In this document: positions 39,657-47,207 of the stretch, one piece after another | Layout: every line of letters begins with the position of its first letter | How positions within the stretch are numbered: position 1 is the first letter of the stretch | Assembly: GCF_022761115.1 (NCBI RefSeq) | Contig: NZ_JAKWJS010000002.1 | Span: 496,001 to 560,000, forward strand | Source of the DNA: Dyella sp. RRB7 | Lineage (GTDB): Bacteria; Pseudomonadota; Gammaproteobacteria; Xanthomonadales; Rhodanobacteraceae | DNA: 64,000 bases | Direction of reading: 5' to 3' | The notes under the pieces: model-generated | Seen by the model: the letters and a program-made list of their open reading frames with translations, nothing else | Database searches by the model: none | Told to the model about the DNA's origin: nothing | Translations under genes and position numbers: made by a program

Positions 39657-40843
39657 TCCTGGGCTTCCCTGGCAAGGTGTTCCATGTCGACGACAGCCAT
39701 CGACGAGCTCACTTCGGCAAGCACTTCGGCCACCCGGCGATCCCAGGTCTGCTCGGCCACGGCCGCCATGCGGGCCGCTGCGGCGGCGGGCGAGTCTTCG
39801 CTCAGGGCATTTTCGATTTCCGCGAGAAAAGCCTCGCGCCCTTCGGCAATGCGCACCCAATGCGCGAACTTGGCGATCTCCGGATTGCTCACCGCCACCA
39901 CCGGCTTGCCGGTCGCCAGGTACTCGCGCAACTTCAGCGGGTTGGCATGCTCCACCTGCCGGTTGCGCCGGTAGGGGATGATGGCCACGTCGAACGCCTT
40001 GGCCCAGGCCGGCAACTCGGCATAGGGCTGCGCGCCCACCAGCCGCACGTTGGCCAATGCGCTCAGCCCGGGCAGCTTGATGGCCGCGTGCCCGACCAGC
40101 AGGAAGGTCCACTGCGGCCGCTCGCGGGCCAGCCACTCGATCAGCTCCACGTCGATCCACTCATGGATCGAGCCGAAATAGCCCACCACCGGACCGGTCA
40201 GGTCACGCGCGGGCGCTGGCACCACCGTGGCCGGGTCCATCGCGCGGGCGAACAGGCCCGCATCGACGCCGTGTGGCGAGTAACGCGTGTTCGCGTTGAT
40301 CGCCTGCTTGGCGGCGAGCAGCGCGGGCGGCGCCACGAACAGCAGGTCGGCGCGACGGGACAATTCCAGGTCGCGCGCCGCGATCACGCTGGCATCCACG
40401 CCTGGATGCGCCGCGTAATCGTCAATGCAGTAATACACGCAGAACGCCTCGCCCAGTTGATGGGCAAGAAAGCCCGGGTGCGGTGCCACGAACCACGAGA
40501 TGTACCTCGACGTACCCAACACGCGCATCGCGCGCCGCACCGCCCAGCGACTGAACGCGTAATTGAACGCGTTCACGCCAGGCACGCGACGGAACGGCAG
40601 CTGCGGCACGGTGCAATGCCACAGGTTGGTACCGATGGGGCGTGGCCGGCGCCATGCTTCGCAAAGCTTGCGCCAGGCGCGCCGGATATCGCGCCCGCTG
40701 GCCTGCGGCGCACGCATGCCGGGCGAATCGACATACAGCACGGGCAGGCTCGCGGCCAGACGCGCGGCCACGTGATGGCTGCTGGTGCGGTTTTCCGCAT
40801 GCCAGTCGTTGCCGAAATAAACCACGCCATGCTGTGCCAGCAC
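39653..40843 (-). CDS. Glycosyltransferase (GT4-like)
   Basis: This 396-residue glycosyltransferase-like protein has the N-terminal strand VVYFGNDWHAENRTSSHHVA, VLYVDSP, YYCIDDYAAHPG, RYSPHGVDAGLF, VVGYFGSIHEWIDVELI and the C-terminal donor part VAIIPYRRNRQVEHANPLKL with KLREYLATGKPVVAV. This layout is common in exopolysaccharide glycosyltransferases of the GT4/WcaC type. I chose the GTG at 40843, since GGGGAGGG precedes it and the protein then starts VLAQHGVVYFGNDW as expected; an ATG at 40951 would add 36 residues. It is coupled to the oxidoreductase-epimerase fusion by ATGA. Confidence 0.85.
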   Translation of the reverse strand: MLAQHGVVYFGNDWHAENRTSSHHVAARLAASLPVLYVDSPGMRAPQASGRDIRRAWRKLCEAWRRPRPIGTNLWHCTVPQLPFRRVPGVNAFNYAFSRWAVRRAMRVLGTSRYISWFVAPHPGFLAHQLGEAFCVYYCIDDYAAHPGVDASVIAARDLELSRRADLLFVAPPALLAAKQAINANTRYSPHGVDAGLFARAMDPATVVPAPARDLTGPVVGYFGSIHEWIDVELIEWLARERPQWTFLLVGHAAIKLPGLSALANVRLVGAQPYAELPAWAKAFDVAIIPYRRNRQVEHANPLKLREYLATGKPVVAVSNPEIAKFAHWVRIAEGREAFLAEIENALSEDSPAAAAARMAAVAEQTWDRRVAEVLAEVSSSMAVVDMEHLAREAQE

Positions 40844-41230
40844 GTACCCTCCCCTGATGGAAGCATGCAGATTTCCAAGGCCCTGCACGCTGTGGAAAAA
40901 CGGTATCCGATCGATCCACGGCCTGGAATAAGACAGGGGCCTTAGCTGCATGGGGCATATGGGCTATGCGCGCCACGGCATGGCGCGCCATTGTCGCCCG
41001 CGTGCACTACATGGCATCGCCACCAGCAACCCTATCGCGTCGCACCAGCCTTTCGTCATAGCCCATTGGTGACATGCCCGCGATTACCCCCATGCCTTGC
41101 AGCCAAAGGGTCGGCGCGGATGGTTTGGCCCATACTTGCATGCAGATAGCGGGGACTATCGCTGCGTCCAGCCACAGCGAAGCGCATCGCGTGCGGGTGA
41201 TGCCGCCATCTCTTCGGGACTTGAACCGCC
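40844..41230. other. Divergent promoter region
   Basis: These 387 bases separate the minus-strand GT from the plus-strand deacetylase operon and must carry two promoters. A hairpin with 8-bp arms GCGCGCCA/TGGCGCGC and loop CGGCA lies at 40968-40988. I see no gene; the reading frame extending the GT upstream to 40951 looks non-coding. Confidence 0.45.
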
Positions 41231-41866
41231 ATGACTCTCCGACCCAAGAAAATGGATCTGCTGCGATGGCTGCCGAAGACCATCGTGCTGACTCATGGGC
41301 CGAGCCGTGGCCATGCGCTCTATCTCACCTTCGACGACGGCCCGCACCCGGAGCACACGCCCGCGCTGCTCGACCTCCTGCGCGAACAGGATGCCCGCGC
41401 CACCTTCTTCCTGATCGGCCGCCAGGCGGAGCGTTATCCGCAACTGGTCGAGCGCATCGTGGCGGAGGGTCACCAGCTCGGCAATCACTCCTACAACCAT
41501 CCGGTGTTCAACGCACTGTCGCATGCCGAACAATGGGCCGAGATCGTGCGCACCGAGCGCGTGCTGGCGATGTTCGATGGCCGCACGCGCCATCGCTTCC
41601 GCCCGCCGCGCGGCGTCTTCTCGCCCGCGCTGGCGCTGCGTTTTGCGTGGAGTCACCGCAACCTCGCCTACTGGTCGTACGACAGCCTGGACTACCAGGG
41701 CAGGACGCCCGACGAGCTCGCTGCGCAGTTGCGCCAACGGCCGCCGGTCGCCGGTGAAGTGCTGCTGATGCACGACGACAGCGACTGCTCCCGCCGCATG
41801 CTCGAAGCGCTGCTGCCCGAGTGGCGCGCGCAAGGCTTCACCTTTCCCGTCCTGCCCGTCCACTGA
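41231..41866 (+). CDS. Polysaccharide deacetylase, NodB/CE4 family (short)
   Basis: This 211-residue protein is one CE4 domain with all motifs: YLTFDDGPHPEHTP (motif 1, catalytic base and metal Asp), GNHSYNHP (motif 2, metal histidines), FRPPRGVFS (motif 3), SYDSLDYQGR and LMHDDSDCS (motif 5 region). The form resembles peptidoglycan or chitooligosaccharide deacetylases. No signal peptide is seen, so it may act in the cytoplasm. It is the second deacetylase of the locus and the first gene of a four-gene operon. Confidence 0.9.
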   Translation: MTLRPKKMDLLRWLPKTIVLTHGPSRGHALYLTFDDGPHPEHTPALLDLLREQDARATFFLIGRQAERYPQLVERIVAEGHQLGNHSYNHPVFNALSHAEQWAEIVRTERVLAMFDGRTRHRFRPPRGVFSPALALRFAWSHRNLAYWSYDSLDYQGRTPDELAAQLRQRPPVAGEVLLMHDDSDCSRRMLEALLPEWRAQGFTFPVLPVH

Positions 41867-41886
41867 CGGACGCCACGAGCCCGCCC

Positions 41887-43131
41887 ATGACCAGCCCCCT
41901 CGCCCTTGTCCTGCTGACCCTGGCCTCGCTGGTGATGCTGGCCGCCATCGCCATCGCCGTGGCGATTCGCGCGCGCCACATGCAAACGTGGATCGGCGGC
42001 TATCTGCGACGCAAGCGCCCGGTGCAGGGTTCGGGTCCCGTGCACGTGATGTTCTGCTTCGTCGATCATTTCGAGCCTGCCTGGGGCCGCGTGGACCTGG
42101 ACACGCAACGACGACGCGTCGACCGCTGGTGCCGCGACTATCGCATCCTCGCCAACGCCCATCGCGATGCGGACGGACGGCCGCCGCAACACAGTTTCTT
42201 CTACCCCGAGGAGGAATACCTCGAGGAGCACCTGGAAAAACTGGCCGCGCTGTGTGCGGAAGGCTACGGCGAGATCGAGATCCACCTGCACCACGACAAC
42301 GATACCGAAGCGAACTTCCGCGCCACCATCACCCGCTTCAACGAGCTGCTGCACGAGCGGCATGGCGCGTTGTCGCGCGATCCTCGCAGCGGCCAACTCC
42401 GCTTCGGCTTCATCCACGGCAACTGGAGCCTGGACAACTCGCGTGCCGATGGCCGCTGGTGCGGGCTCAACAACGAACTGATCCTGCTGCGCGAATTGGG
42501 TTGCTACGCCGACTTCACCCTGCCCTCGGCGCCCAGCGATACGCAGACGCGCATGATCAATGCCATCTACTACGCCACCGACGATCCGCTCCGGCCCAAG
42601 TCGCACGATACCGGCGTGCCGGTTCGCGCGGGCGGCCAGGCCTGTGGCGACCTGATGATCGTGCAGGGGCCGCTCGGGCTGAACTGGCACAGCCGTCGCT
42701 ACGGCGTGATCCCGCGCATCGAGAACGCCGACGTGCGGCGCTCCTGCCCGCCCACTCGCGACCGCATCGATGCCTGGGTGCGTACCGCCATCCATGTCGA
42801 AGGCCGGCCGGATTGGGTGTTCATCAAGATCCACACCCACGGTACGCAGGAGCGCGACATGGACACCCTGCTCGGCGCTCCCGCCCATGAAATGTACGAA
42901 TACCTGGAACAGCATTACAACGATGGCGCCCACCATGTCCTGCACTACGTGACGGCACGCGAGCTGTACAACATCGTGAAGGCCGCCGAGGCCGGGCACC
43001 GCGGTGATCCATCGCGCTTCCGCGACTACGAGCTGCCGCCACCGCCCGGACTGGCGCGGGCACCATGGCGTTCCGCGTCGCATGAATCCGCGTCCCGATC
43101 CGCCGAGCAGCGCGCGGGCGTGGAGGGGTAG
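41887..43131 (+). CDS. Membrane-anchored protein of unknown family, deacetylase-like
   Basis: This 414-residue protein starts with a single membrane anchor (LALVLLTLASLVMLAAIAIA). The soluble part has motifs reminiscent of a metal-dependent deacetylase or hydrolase barrel: VMFCFVDHFEPAWG, YGEIEIHLHHDNDTEANF, FGFIHGNWSLDNSRADG and WVFIKIHTHGTQERDM, all rich in His and Asp. I cannot name the family from sequence alone. Its position between a CE4 deacetylase and a methyltransferase suggests a role in tailoring the polymer on the membrane or periplasmic side. Confidence 0.78.
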   Translation: MTSPLALVLLTLASLVMLAAIAIAVAIRARHMQTWIGGYLRRKRPVQGSGPVHVMFCFVDHFEPAWGRVDLDTQRRRVDRWCRDYRILANAHRDADGRPPQHSFFYPEEEYLEEHLEKLAALCAEGYGEIEIHLHHDNDTEANFRATITRFNELLHERHGALSRDPRSGQLRFGFIHGNWSLDNSRADGRWCGLNNELILLRELGCYADFTLPSAPSDTQTRMINAIYYATDDPLRPKSHDTGVPVRAGGQACGDLMIVQGPLGLNWHSRRYGVIPRIENADVRRSCPPTRDRIDAWVRTAIHVEGRPDWVFIKIHTHGTQERDMDTLLGAPAHEMYEYLEQHYNDGAHHVLHYVTARELYNIVKAAEAGHRGDPSRFRDYELPPPPGLARAPWRSASHESASRSAEQRAGVEG

Positions 43132-43134
43132 GCC

Positions 43135-44079
43135 ATGCATTGGCGCGCCAAGGGCATGCTGCAAAAGGTGCTGGGCCAGGTGCCCGGTGGCGAACACGCG
43201 CATTACCTGTTGCAGCGCCGCTTCGGCGGCCTGCGCCAGTTCGACCGCGAATTCGACATCAAGATGGACGACTGGCGGCTGATGGCCGGACATCTGCGCG
43301 ACGCCGGCCGGCCGATCGCCGGCGCGCGCCTGTTCGAGATCGGCAGCGGCTGGTACCCCACCTTTCCGTTCGCCTGCTATCTGGGCGGGGCGCGCAGCGT
43401 GATCACGGTGGACCTCAATCGCCACCTCAAGCCCGAGTTGGCGCGTGCCTGCGCCGCCAGCCTCGGCCGTTTCATCCACATGATCGCCAACGCCTGCGGC
43501 GTGAGCGAAGACGACGTGCGCGAACGGCAGCGGAAGCTGGTGGAACGCCTCGTCGGACATATCGACGTGCATGCCGCCACCGACGGCGTGGTCACCTACG
43601 ATGCCCCGGTCGACGCCACGCAGACCCCGCTGGGTCCGCGCCAGATCGACTGCGTGTTCTCCAACAGCGTGCTTGAACACGTGCATCCCGACACCGTGGA
43701 CGGCATCTTCAACGAGGCCATGCGCATCCTCGCCCCGGACGGCATCATGTTCCACTCGGTCAACTGCGGCGATCACTACGCCTACATCGACCCCAGCATC
43801 AACCAGCTCAACTATCTGCAGTATTCCGATACGCAGTGGCGCCGCTGGGACAACGCCTTCCTCTACCAGAACCGCCTGCGCGCCTTCGAATTCACCGAAC
43901 GCGCCCAGTCGGCCGGCTTCGAGATCGTGATGAGCACCGAATGCCCGCGCGAAACCCGGCTGCGGCAGCTGGCCGCCTTGCGCGTCCACCCGCAGTTTTC
44001 CCATATTCCGCCGGAACGCCTGTGCGTCACTTCGATCGACTTCATTGCGCGCAAACGTGATGCGGGGTCGCTAGGATGA
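43135..44079 (+). CDS. SAM-dependent methyltransferase
   Basis: This 314-residue protein has a class I methyltransferase fold: ARLFEIGSGWYPTFPFACYL (motif I), SVITVDLNRHL (acidic end of strand 2) and DCVFSNSVLEHVHPDTVDGI (motif IV/post). It probably methylates a sugar or other group of the exopolysaccharide. It starts 3 bases after the preceding gene and its stop overlaps the next start (ATGA). Confidence 0.88.
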   Translation: MHWRAKGMLQKVLGQVPGGEHAHYLLQRRFGGLRQFDREFDIKMDDWRLMAGHLRDAGRPIAGARLFEIGSGWYPTFPFACYLGGARSVITVDLNRHLKPELARACAASLGRFIHMIANACGVSEDDVRERQRKLVERLVGHIDVHAATDGVVTYDAPVDATQTPLGPRQIDCVFSNSVLEHVHPDTVDGIFNEAMRILAPDGIMFHSVNCGDHYAYIDPSINQLNYLQYSDTQWRRWDNAFLYQNRLRAFEFTERAQSAGFEIVMSTECPRETRLRQLAALRVHPQFSHIPPERLCVTSIDFIARKRDAGSLG

Positions 44080-44825
44080 GCGACGCCCTGATCAGCGTGA
44101 TCATGCCCGCGTACAACGCGGCGCCCACCGTGGGCCACTCCATCGCCTCGGTGCTCACGCAGAGTTATCCCACCCTCGAACTCATCGTGGTGGACGACGG
44201 CTCCAGCGACGACACTCCCTTGCTGCTCGATTCGCTGGCGCGGGTCGATGCGCGCCTGCGGGTGATCCGCCTCACGACGAATGCCGGCGTAGCCGTCGCG
44301 CGCAACACCGGCATCGAAGCGGCCCGCGGCAGCCATATCGCCTTCCTCGACAGCGACGACTGGTGGCATCCGCGCAAACTGGAACTGCAGCTCGCCCACA
44401 TGGCGCAGACCGGCGCCCGCATCGGCTACGCCCCCTACGATCGCGTGGACGAGGCAGGCCACGTGCTGTCGCACGTACGCCCTCCGGCAAGGGTGTCGCA
44501 CGATCAATTGCTCAAGAGCAACCACATCGGCAACCTCACCGGCATCTACCACCGGAGCCTGGGTGACGGCCGCTTTCGCGCCGTGGGACACGAGGATTAT
44601 GTGTTCTGGCTGGAGATGCTGCGCCGTGCCGGCAGCGCCACGTGCGTGCCCCATGACGGCGCGCTGGCCTGGTACCTGACGCGAAGTGGCTCGCTGTCTT
44701 CGGACAAGTTGCGGGCGGCGCGCTGGCAGTGGCGGATCTATCGCGATATCGAGCAGTTGGGACGCATCGCGGCTTCGCGGTATATGTGTCACTACGCCTG
44801 GGAGGCGGTTAGGAAGCGGCATTGA
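44076..44825 (+). CDS. Glycosyltransferase family 2
   Basis: This 249-residue GT-A enzyme has the classic start ISVIMPAYNAAPTVGHSIAS, the donor region LIVVDDGSSDDTPLLL, and AFLDSDDWWHPRKLELQL with the DxD motif. GHEDYVFWLEML carries the ED acceptor motif. It is the last gene of the operon starting at 41231 and is followed by a repeat-rich spacer. Confidence 0.93.
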   Translation: MSDALISVIMPAYNAAPTVGHSIASVLTQSYPTLELIVVDDGSSDDTPLLLDSLARVDARLRVIRLTTNAGVAVARNTGIEAARGSHIAFLDSDDWWHPRKLELQLAHMAQTGARIGYAPYDRVDEAGHVLSHVRPPARVSHDQLLKSNHIGNLTGIYHRSLGDGRFRAVGHEDYVFWLEMLRRAGSATCVPHDGALAWYLTRSGSLSSDKLRAARWQWRIYRDIEQLGRIAASRYMCHYAWEAVRKRH

Positions 44826-44845
44826 GGTGGTTGGTTTCAGGGGTG

Positions 44846-45134
44846 TGGCGTGGTCGCCAGGGTGCCGCTTACGCGGCGGGCGTTTCGACCTCCTGCCGGA
44901 GGCCGAGTCATTTCTCTTTGCCGGCCCACGCATGCGCAGGAGCGCATGCGAAGGGCAGGATGCCCGGAGTCAAGAGAAGTAACCCGGAGAAATGGCCTGA
45001 AAGGCCAAGGCTCGTAGCGTTGCGAGGCATACCAGCCGGAACGGCCTCTGGGGCCTCGTTGCGGGATGCCTTCGCCGCTACACAGCGGTGACACCGTAGC
45101 GCTGCGCAACGCGCCATAGCGAAGAGGGCTTAAG
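44846..45134 (+). repeat. Intergenic repeat, copy A
   Basis: Copy A starts around GTGGTCGCCAGGGTGCCGCT and runs through GAAGTAACCCGGAGAAATGG and CGCCGCTACACAGCGG to CTGCGCAACGCGCCA. The same landmarks occur in the same order on the opposite strand in copy B. It includes a 9-bp hairpin CGCATGCGC-AGGA-GCGCATGCG at 44929-44950. Such sequences behave like dispersed non-coding repeats. Confidence 0.75.
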
Positions 45135-45174
45135 GCTGGTGTGGCAACGTTGAGGGTTGCTATAGCTCCTGAAG

Positions 45175-45203
45175 GTGGCGGTATCTATGGTTATAACCGC
45201 CAC
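45175..45203. repeat. Hairpin in the spacer
   Basis: An 8-bp stem GTGGCGGT/ACCGCCAC encloses an AT-rich loop. It lies between the two repeat copies. There is no T run. Confidence 0.45.
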
Positions 45204-45230
45204 TGAGGCTAGATTGTCCCCTCACCCCAA

Positions 45231-45253
45231 CCCTCTCCCCGCAGGGGAGAGGG
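45231..45253. repeat. Short palindromic REP-like element
   Basis: A perfect 10-bp stem CCCTCTCCCC/GGGGAGAGGG has a 3-base loop GCA and is preceded by CCTCACCCCAA. This is a widespread palindromic intergenic element in proteobacterial genomes, from general knowledge. It marks the centre of the inverted-repeat complex. Confidence 0.7.
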
Positions 45254-45269
45254 AGATAAGGCGCGCCGC

Positions 45270-45513
45270 TTTAAGTCCTCAGCGCGGTGGCGCGTTGCGC
45301 AGCGTTATGGCCTAGCCGCTGTGTAGCGGCGGAGGTTGTCCCGCAGCGAAGTACCTCAAGCGCTCGGGCTTTTCCCAACGTTATGCTGCCAGCCCTTCAG
45401 GCCATTTTCTTTGGGTTACTTTTCTTTTGGGCCAGCAAAAGAAAAGTGACTCGAGCGTCGGCAGACGATCGAAACGCCCGCTGCGTAAGCGGCACCCTGG
45501 CGACCACGCCAAC
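45270..45513 (-). repeat. Intergenic repeat, copy B (inverted)
   Basis: Read on the minus strand, this copy follows copy A along its length: GGCGTGGTCGCCAGGGTGCC, the AAGTAACCCAAAGAAAATGG block, CGCCGCTACACAGCGGCTAG and CTGCGCAACGCGCCA. The differences are many small substitutions and some length variation, so the copies are old or independently derived members of one family. Confidence 0.75.
45418..45447. terminator. Perfect AT-rich hairpin inside repeat copy B
   Basis: An 11-bp perfect stem ACTTTTCTTTT/AAAAGAAAAGT has the loop GGGCCAGC. Its stem is A/T-rich and symmetrical, and it lies between the ends of convergent operons, so it may stop transcription from either side. Its main identity is as part of the repeat family. 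Confidence 0.5.
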
Positions 45514-45616
45514 AAAGGCGAAAGTCACCGGCCCCCCGCTTTCGCGGGAATGACGAGCAAAAGCGCGCTTCGTGCTTATCCTGCTTCCGCCGGAACGACA
45601 ACCCAAACTCGAAAAC

Positions 45617-47155
45617 TCACACCGCCGCCATCACCCTCAACACCCTCAACCAACGGATGAACAACCGCCCCGGCGCCCCCAACCTCCCCGCAATGGCGTT
45701 CAACAGCGCAAAGTCATCATCCGTCCAATAACGCACCAGCACGCCCGCCGGCACATACACACACAGGAAGGCAATCGCACTCGGGATAAACGCATAGCGC
45801 CCGGGCACCACCTCCAGCACCAGCCAGGCAACCGCCGTGGCAATCACGCCAACGACAAACAAGCGCAACATCGGCAACCACGGAATGCCTTCCTTGGTGA
45901 CCCGGCGCAACAAATAAACGGCCACCATCCACTCGAAGATGCGCGTGCAGCCATACGTGATCACCGCACCCAGCAAACCGTAGTGCGGGATCAGGCAGAT
46001 GCCCACCACCACGTTGGCCATCAACGAGTAGACGCCGATGCGGATGCGGTCATCCTGGCGGTCGACCACGGTCTGGAAAGCCACGATGCCGTTGCCGATC
46101 AACAGCAGGCCGGCCAGCACCAGGGTAACCTCGATGGCGGGAATGGCATCGGTGTAACGGTGACCATACATCAGGGTGACGATGTCCGGCGTGGTCACCA
46201 GGCCGATACCGGCAATGGCGATGCCCGCCGCCCAGTAGAAGCGCGTGGCCTCGGCGAGAAAACGCGCCGCGTGCGCCTGGCCGCGCTGCCCATAGGCCTT
46301 GGCCATATAGGGCAGCAGCGTGGCGGTCAGCCCCACCGAGAACAGCTCGACCGCGCCACGCGTCAGGGTGGAGGCGATGGAGAAGAAACCCACGGCCGTC
46401 GAGGTGGAGAAGGTGTTGAGCAGGAACATTTCCACCGTCCCGCTCTTGAGCGAGAGCAGCAGCACGAGTGCGGCCGTCAGCCATAGGTGACGACGCAGGC
46501 GTTGGCTGACGTCCGCGGGTATGGGACCCACCGCGAAAGGACGACAGTAGCGACGATAGGCAATGCGGCCGATCAGGTTGAGCGTCAGCGAGGAGATCGT
46601 ATAGATCCCGATGAACGCCAGCAGGTCCGCATGCGCGAGCGTGGCGGCGATCACCAGGCCGACGCTGAGCACACCGGTTAGCACGGTGGCGATGGCCTCG
46701 GGCTCGAAGTGCTCCTGCCCCTTGGCAATGGCCACCAGCATCGCGTAGTTCGCCCTGGCCGCCACCGCCAGGATGGACAGCACGATGATCGGGCCGAGGA
46801 ACAGGCGCCACTCGGTGGGCTGCATGATCAGCGCCGTGAGCCCGAACAGGCCCACCACGACGGCGACGCTGATGTGCTGGGTCCGGTTGAGCTGGGCGGA
46901 GATATGCGAGGCGATATCCTCCCTGCCCGCACCGTCGGCCTCGGCGATGAACTTCATCGACGAGGTGGTCAGGGCATGGTTGCTGCACACGATCAGCCAG
47001 CGACACAGCCACACGGTGAAGGCATAACGGCCGAAATCCTCGGGACCGAGCGCGCGCGCGATCCACACGCTGAGCACCAGACCCAGCGCATATTCGATAT
47101 AGGTGGCCACCGAAACGATGGTGACGCTGCGCAGTACGGCAAGCCGCTGGTTCAT
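45617..47155 (-). CDS. Polysaccharide flippase, Wzx/MATE-like
   Basis: This 512-residue inner-membrane protein has 12-14 hydrophobic segments. The N-terminus SVTIVSVATYIEYALGLVLS with WIARALGPEDFGRYAFTVWL is typical of oligosaccharide flippases (Wzx/RfbX, polysaccharide biosynthesis protein family). It would flip the undecaprenyl-linked repeat unit to the periplasmic face for the polymerase. It is the last gene of the minus-strand export operon. Confidence 0.93.
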   Translation of the reverse strand: MNQRLAVLRSVTIVSVATYIEYALGLVLSVWIARALGPEDFGRYAFTVWLCRWLIVCSNHALTTSSMKFIAEADGAGREDIASHISAQLNRTQHISVAVVVGLFGLTALIMQPTEWRLFLGPIIVLSILAVAARANYAMLVAIAKGQEHFEPEAIATVLTGVLSVGLVIAATLAHADLLAFIGIYTISSLTLNLIGRIAYRRYCRPFAVGPIPADVSQRLRRHLWLTAALVLLLSLKSGTVEMFLLNTFSTSTAVGFFSIASTLTRGAVELFSVGLTATLLPYMAKAYGQRGQAHAARFLAEATRFYWAAGIAIAGIGLVTTPDIVTLMYGHRYTDAIPAIEVTLVLAGLLLIGNGIVAFQTVVDRQDDRIRIGVYSLMANVVVGICLIPHYGLLGAVITYGCTRIFEWMVAVYLLRRVTKEGIPWLPMLRLFVVGVIATAVAWLVLEVVPGRYAFIPSAIAFLCVYVPAGVLVRYWTDDDFALLNAIAGRLGAPGRLFIRWLRVLRVMAAV

Positions 47156-47207
47156 CGCAGGACACCGTGCGGCAGAGGGGCAGCGCGACGCGTTCGTGTC
47201 ATGGGCG

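Larger units (their letters stand above)
44826..45616. other. Repeat-rich intergenic region between convergent genes
   Basis: These 791 bases lie between the ends of the GT2 gene and the flippase gene. They contain no credible protein gene; the short open frames are repeat sequence. They hold two inverted copies of a roughly 250-290-base repeat and at least four hairpins, listed separately. Confidence 0.8.

Noticed and set aside
44822-45091. Short open frames in the repeat region
   Set aside because: They are translated from the inverted repeats (same residues in copies A and B) and have no start signals.
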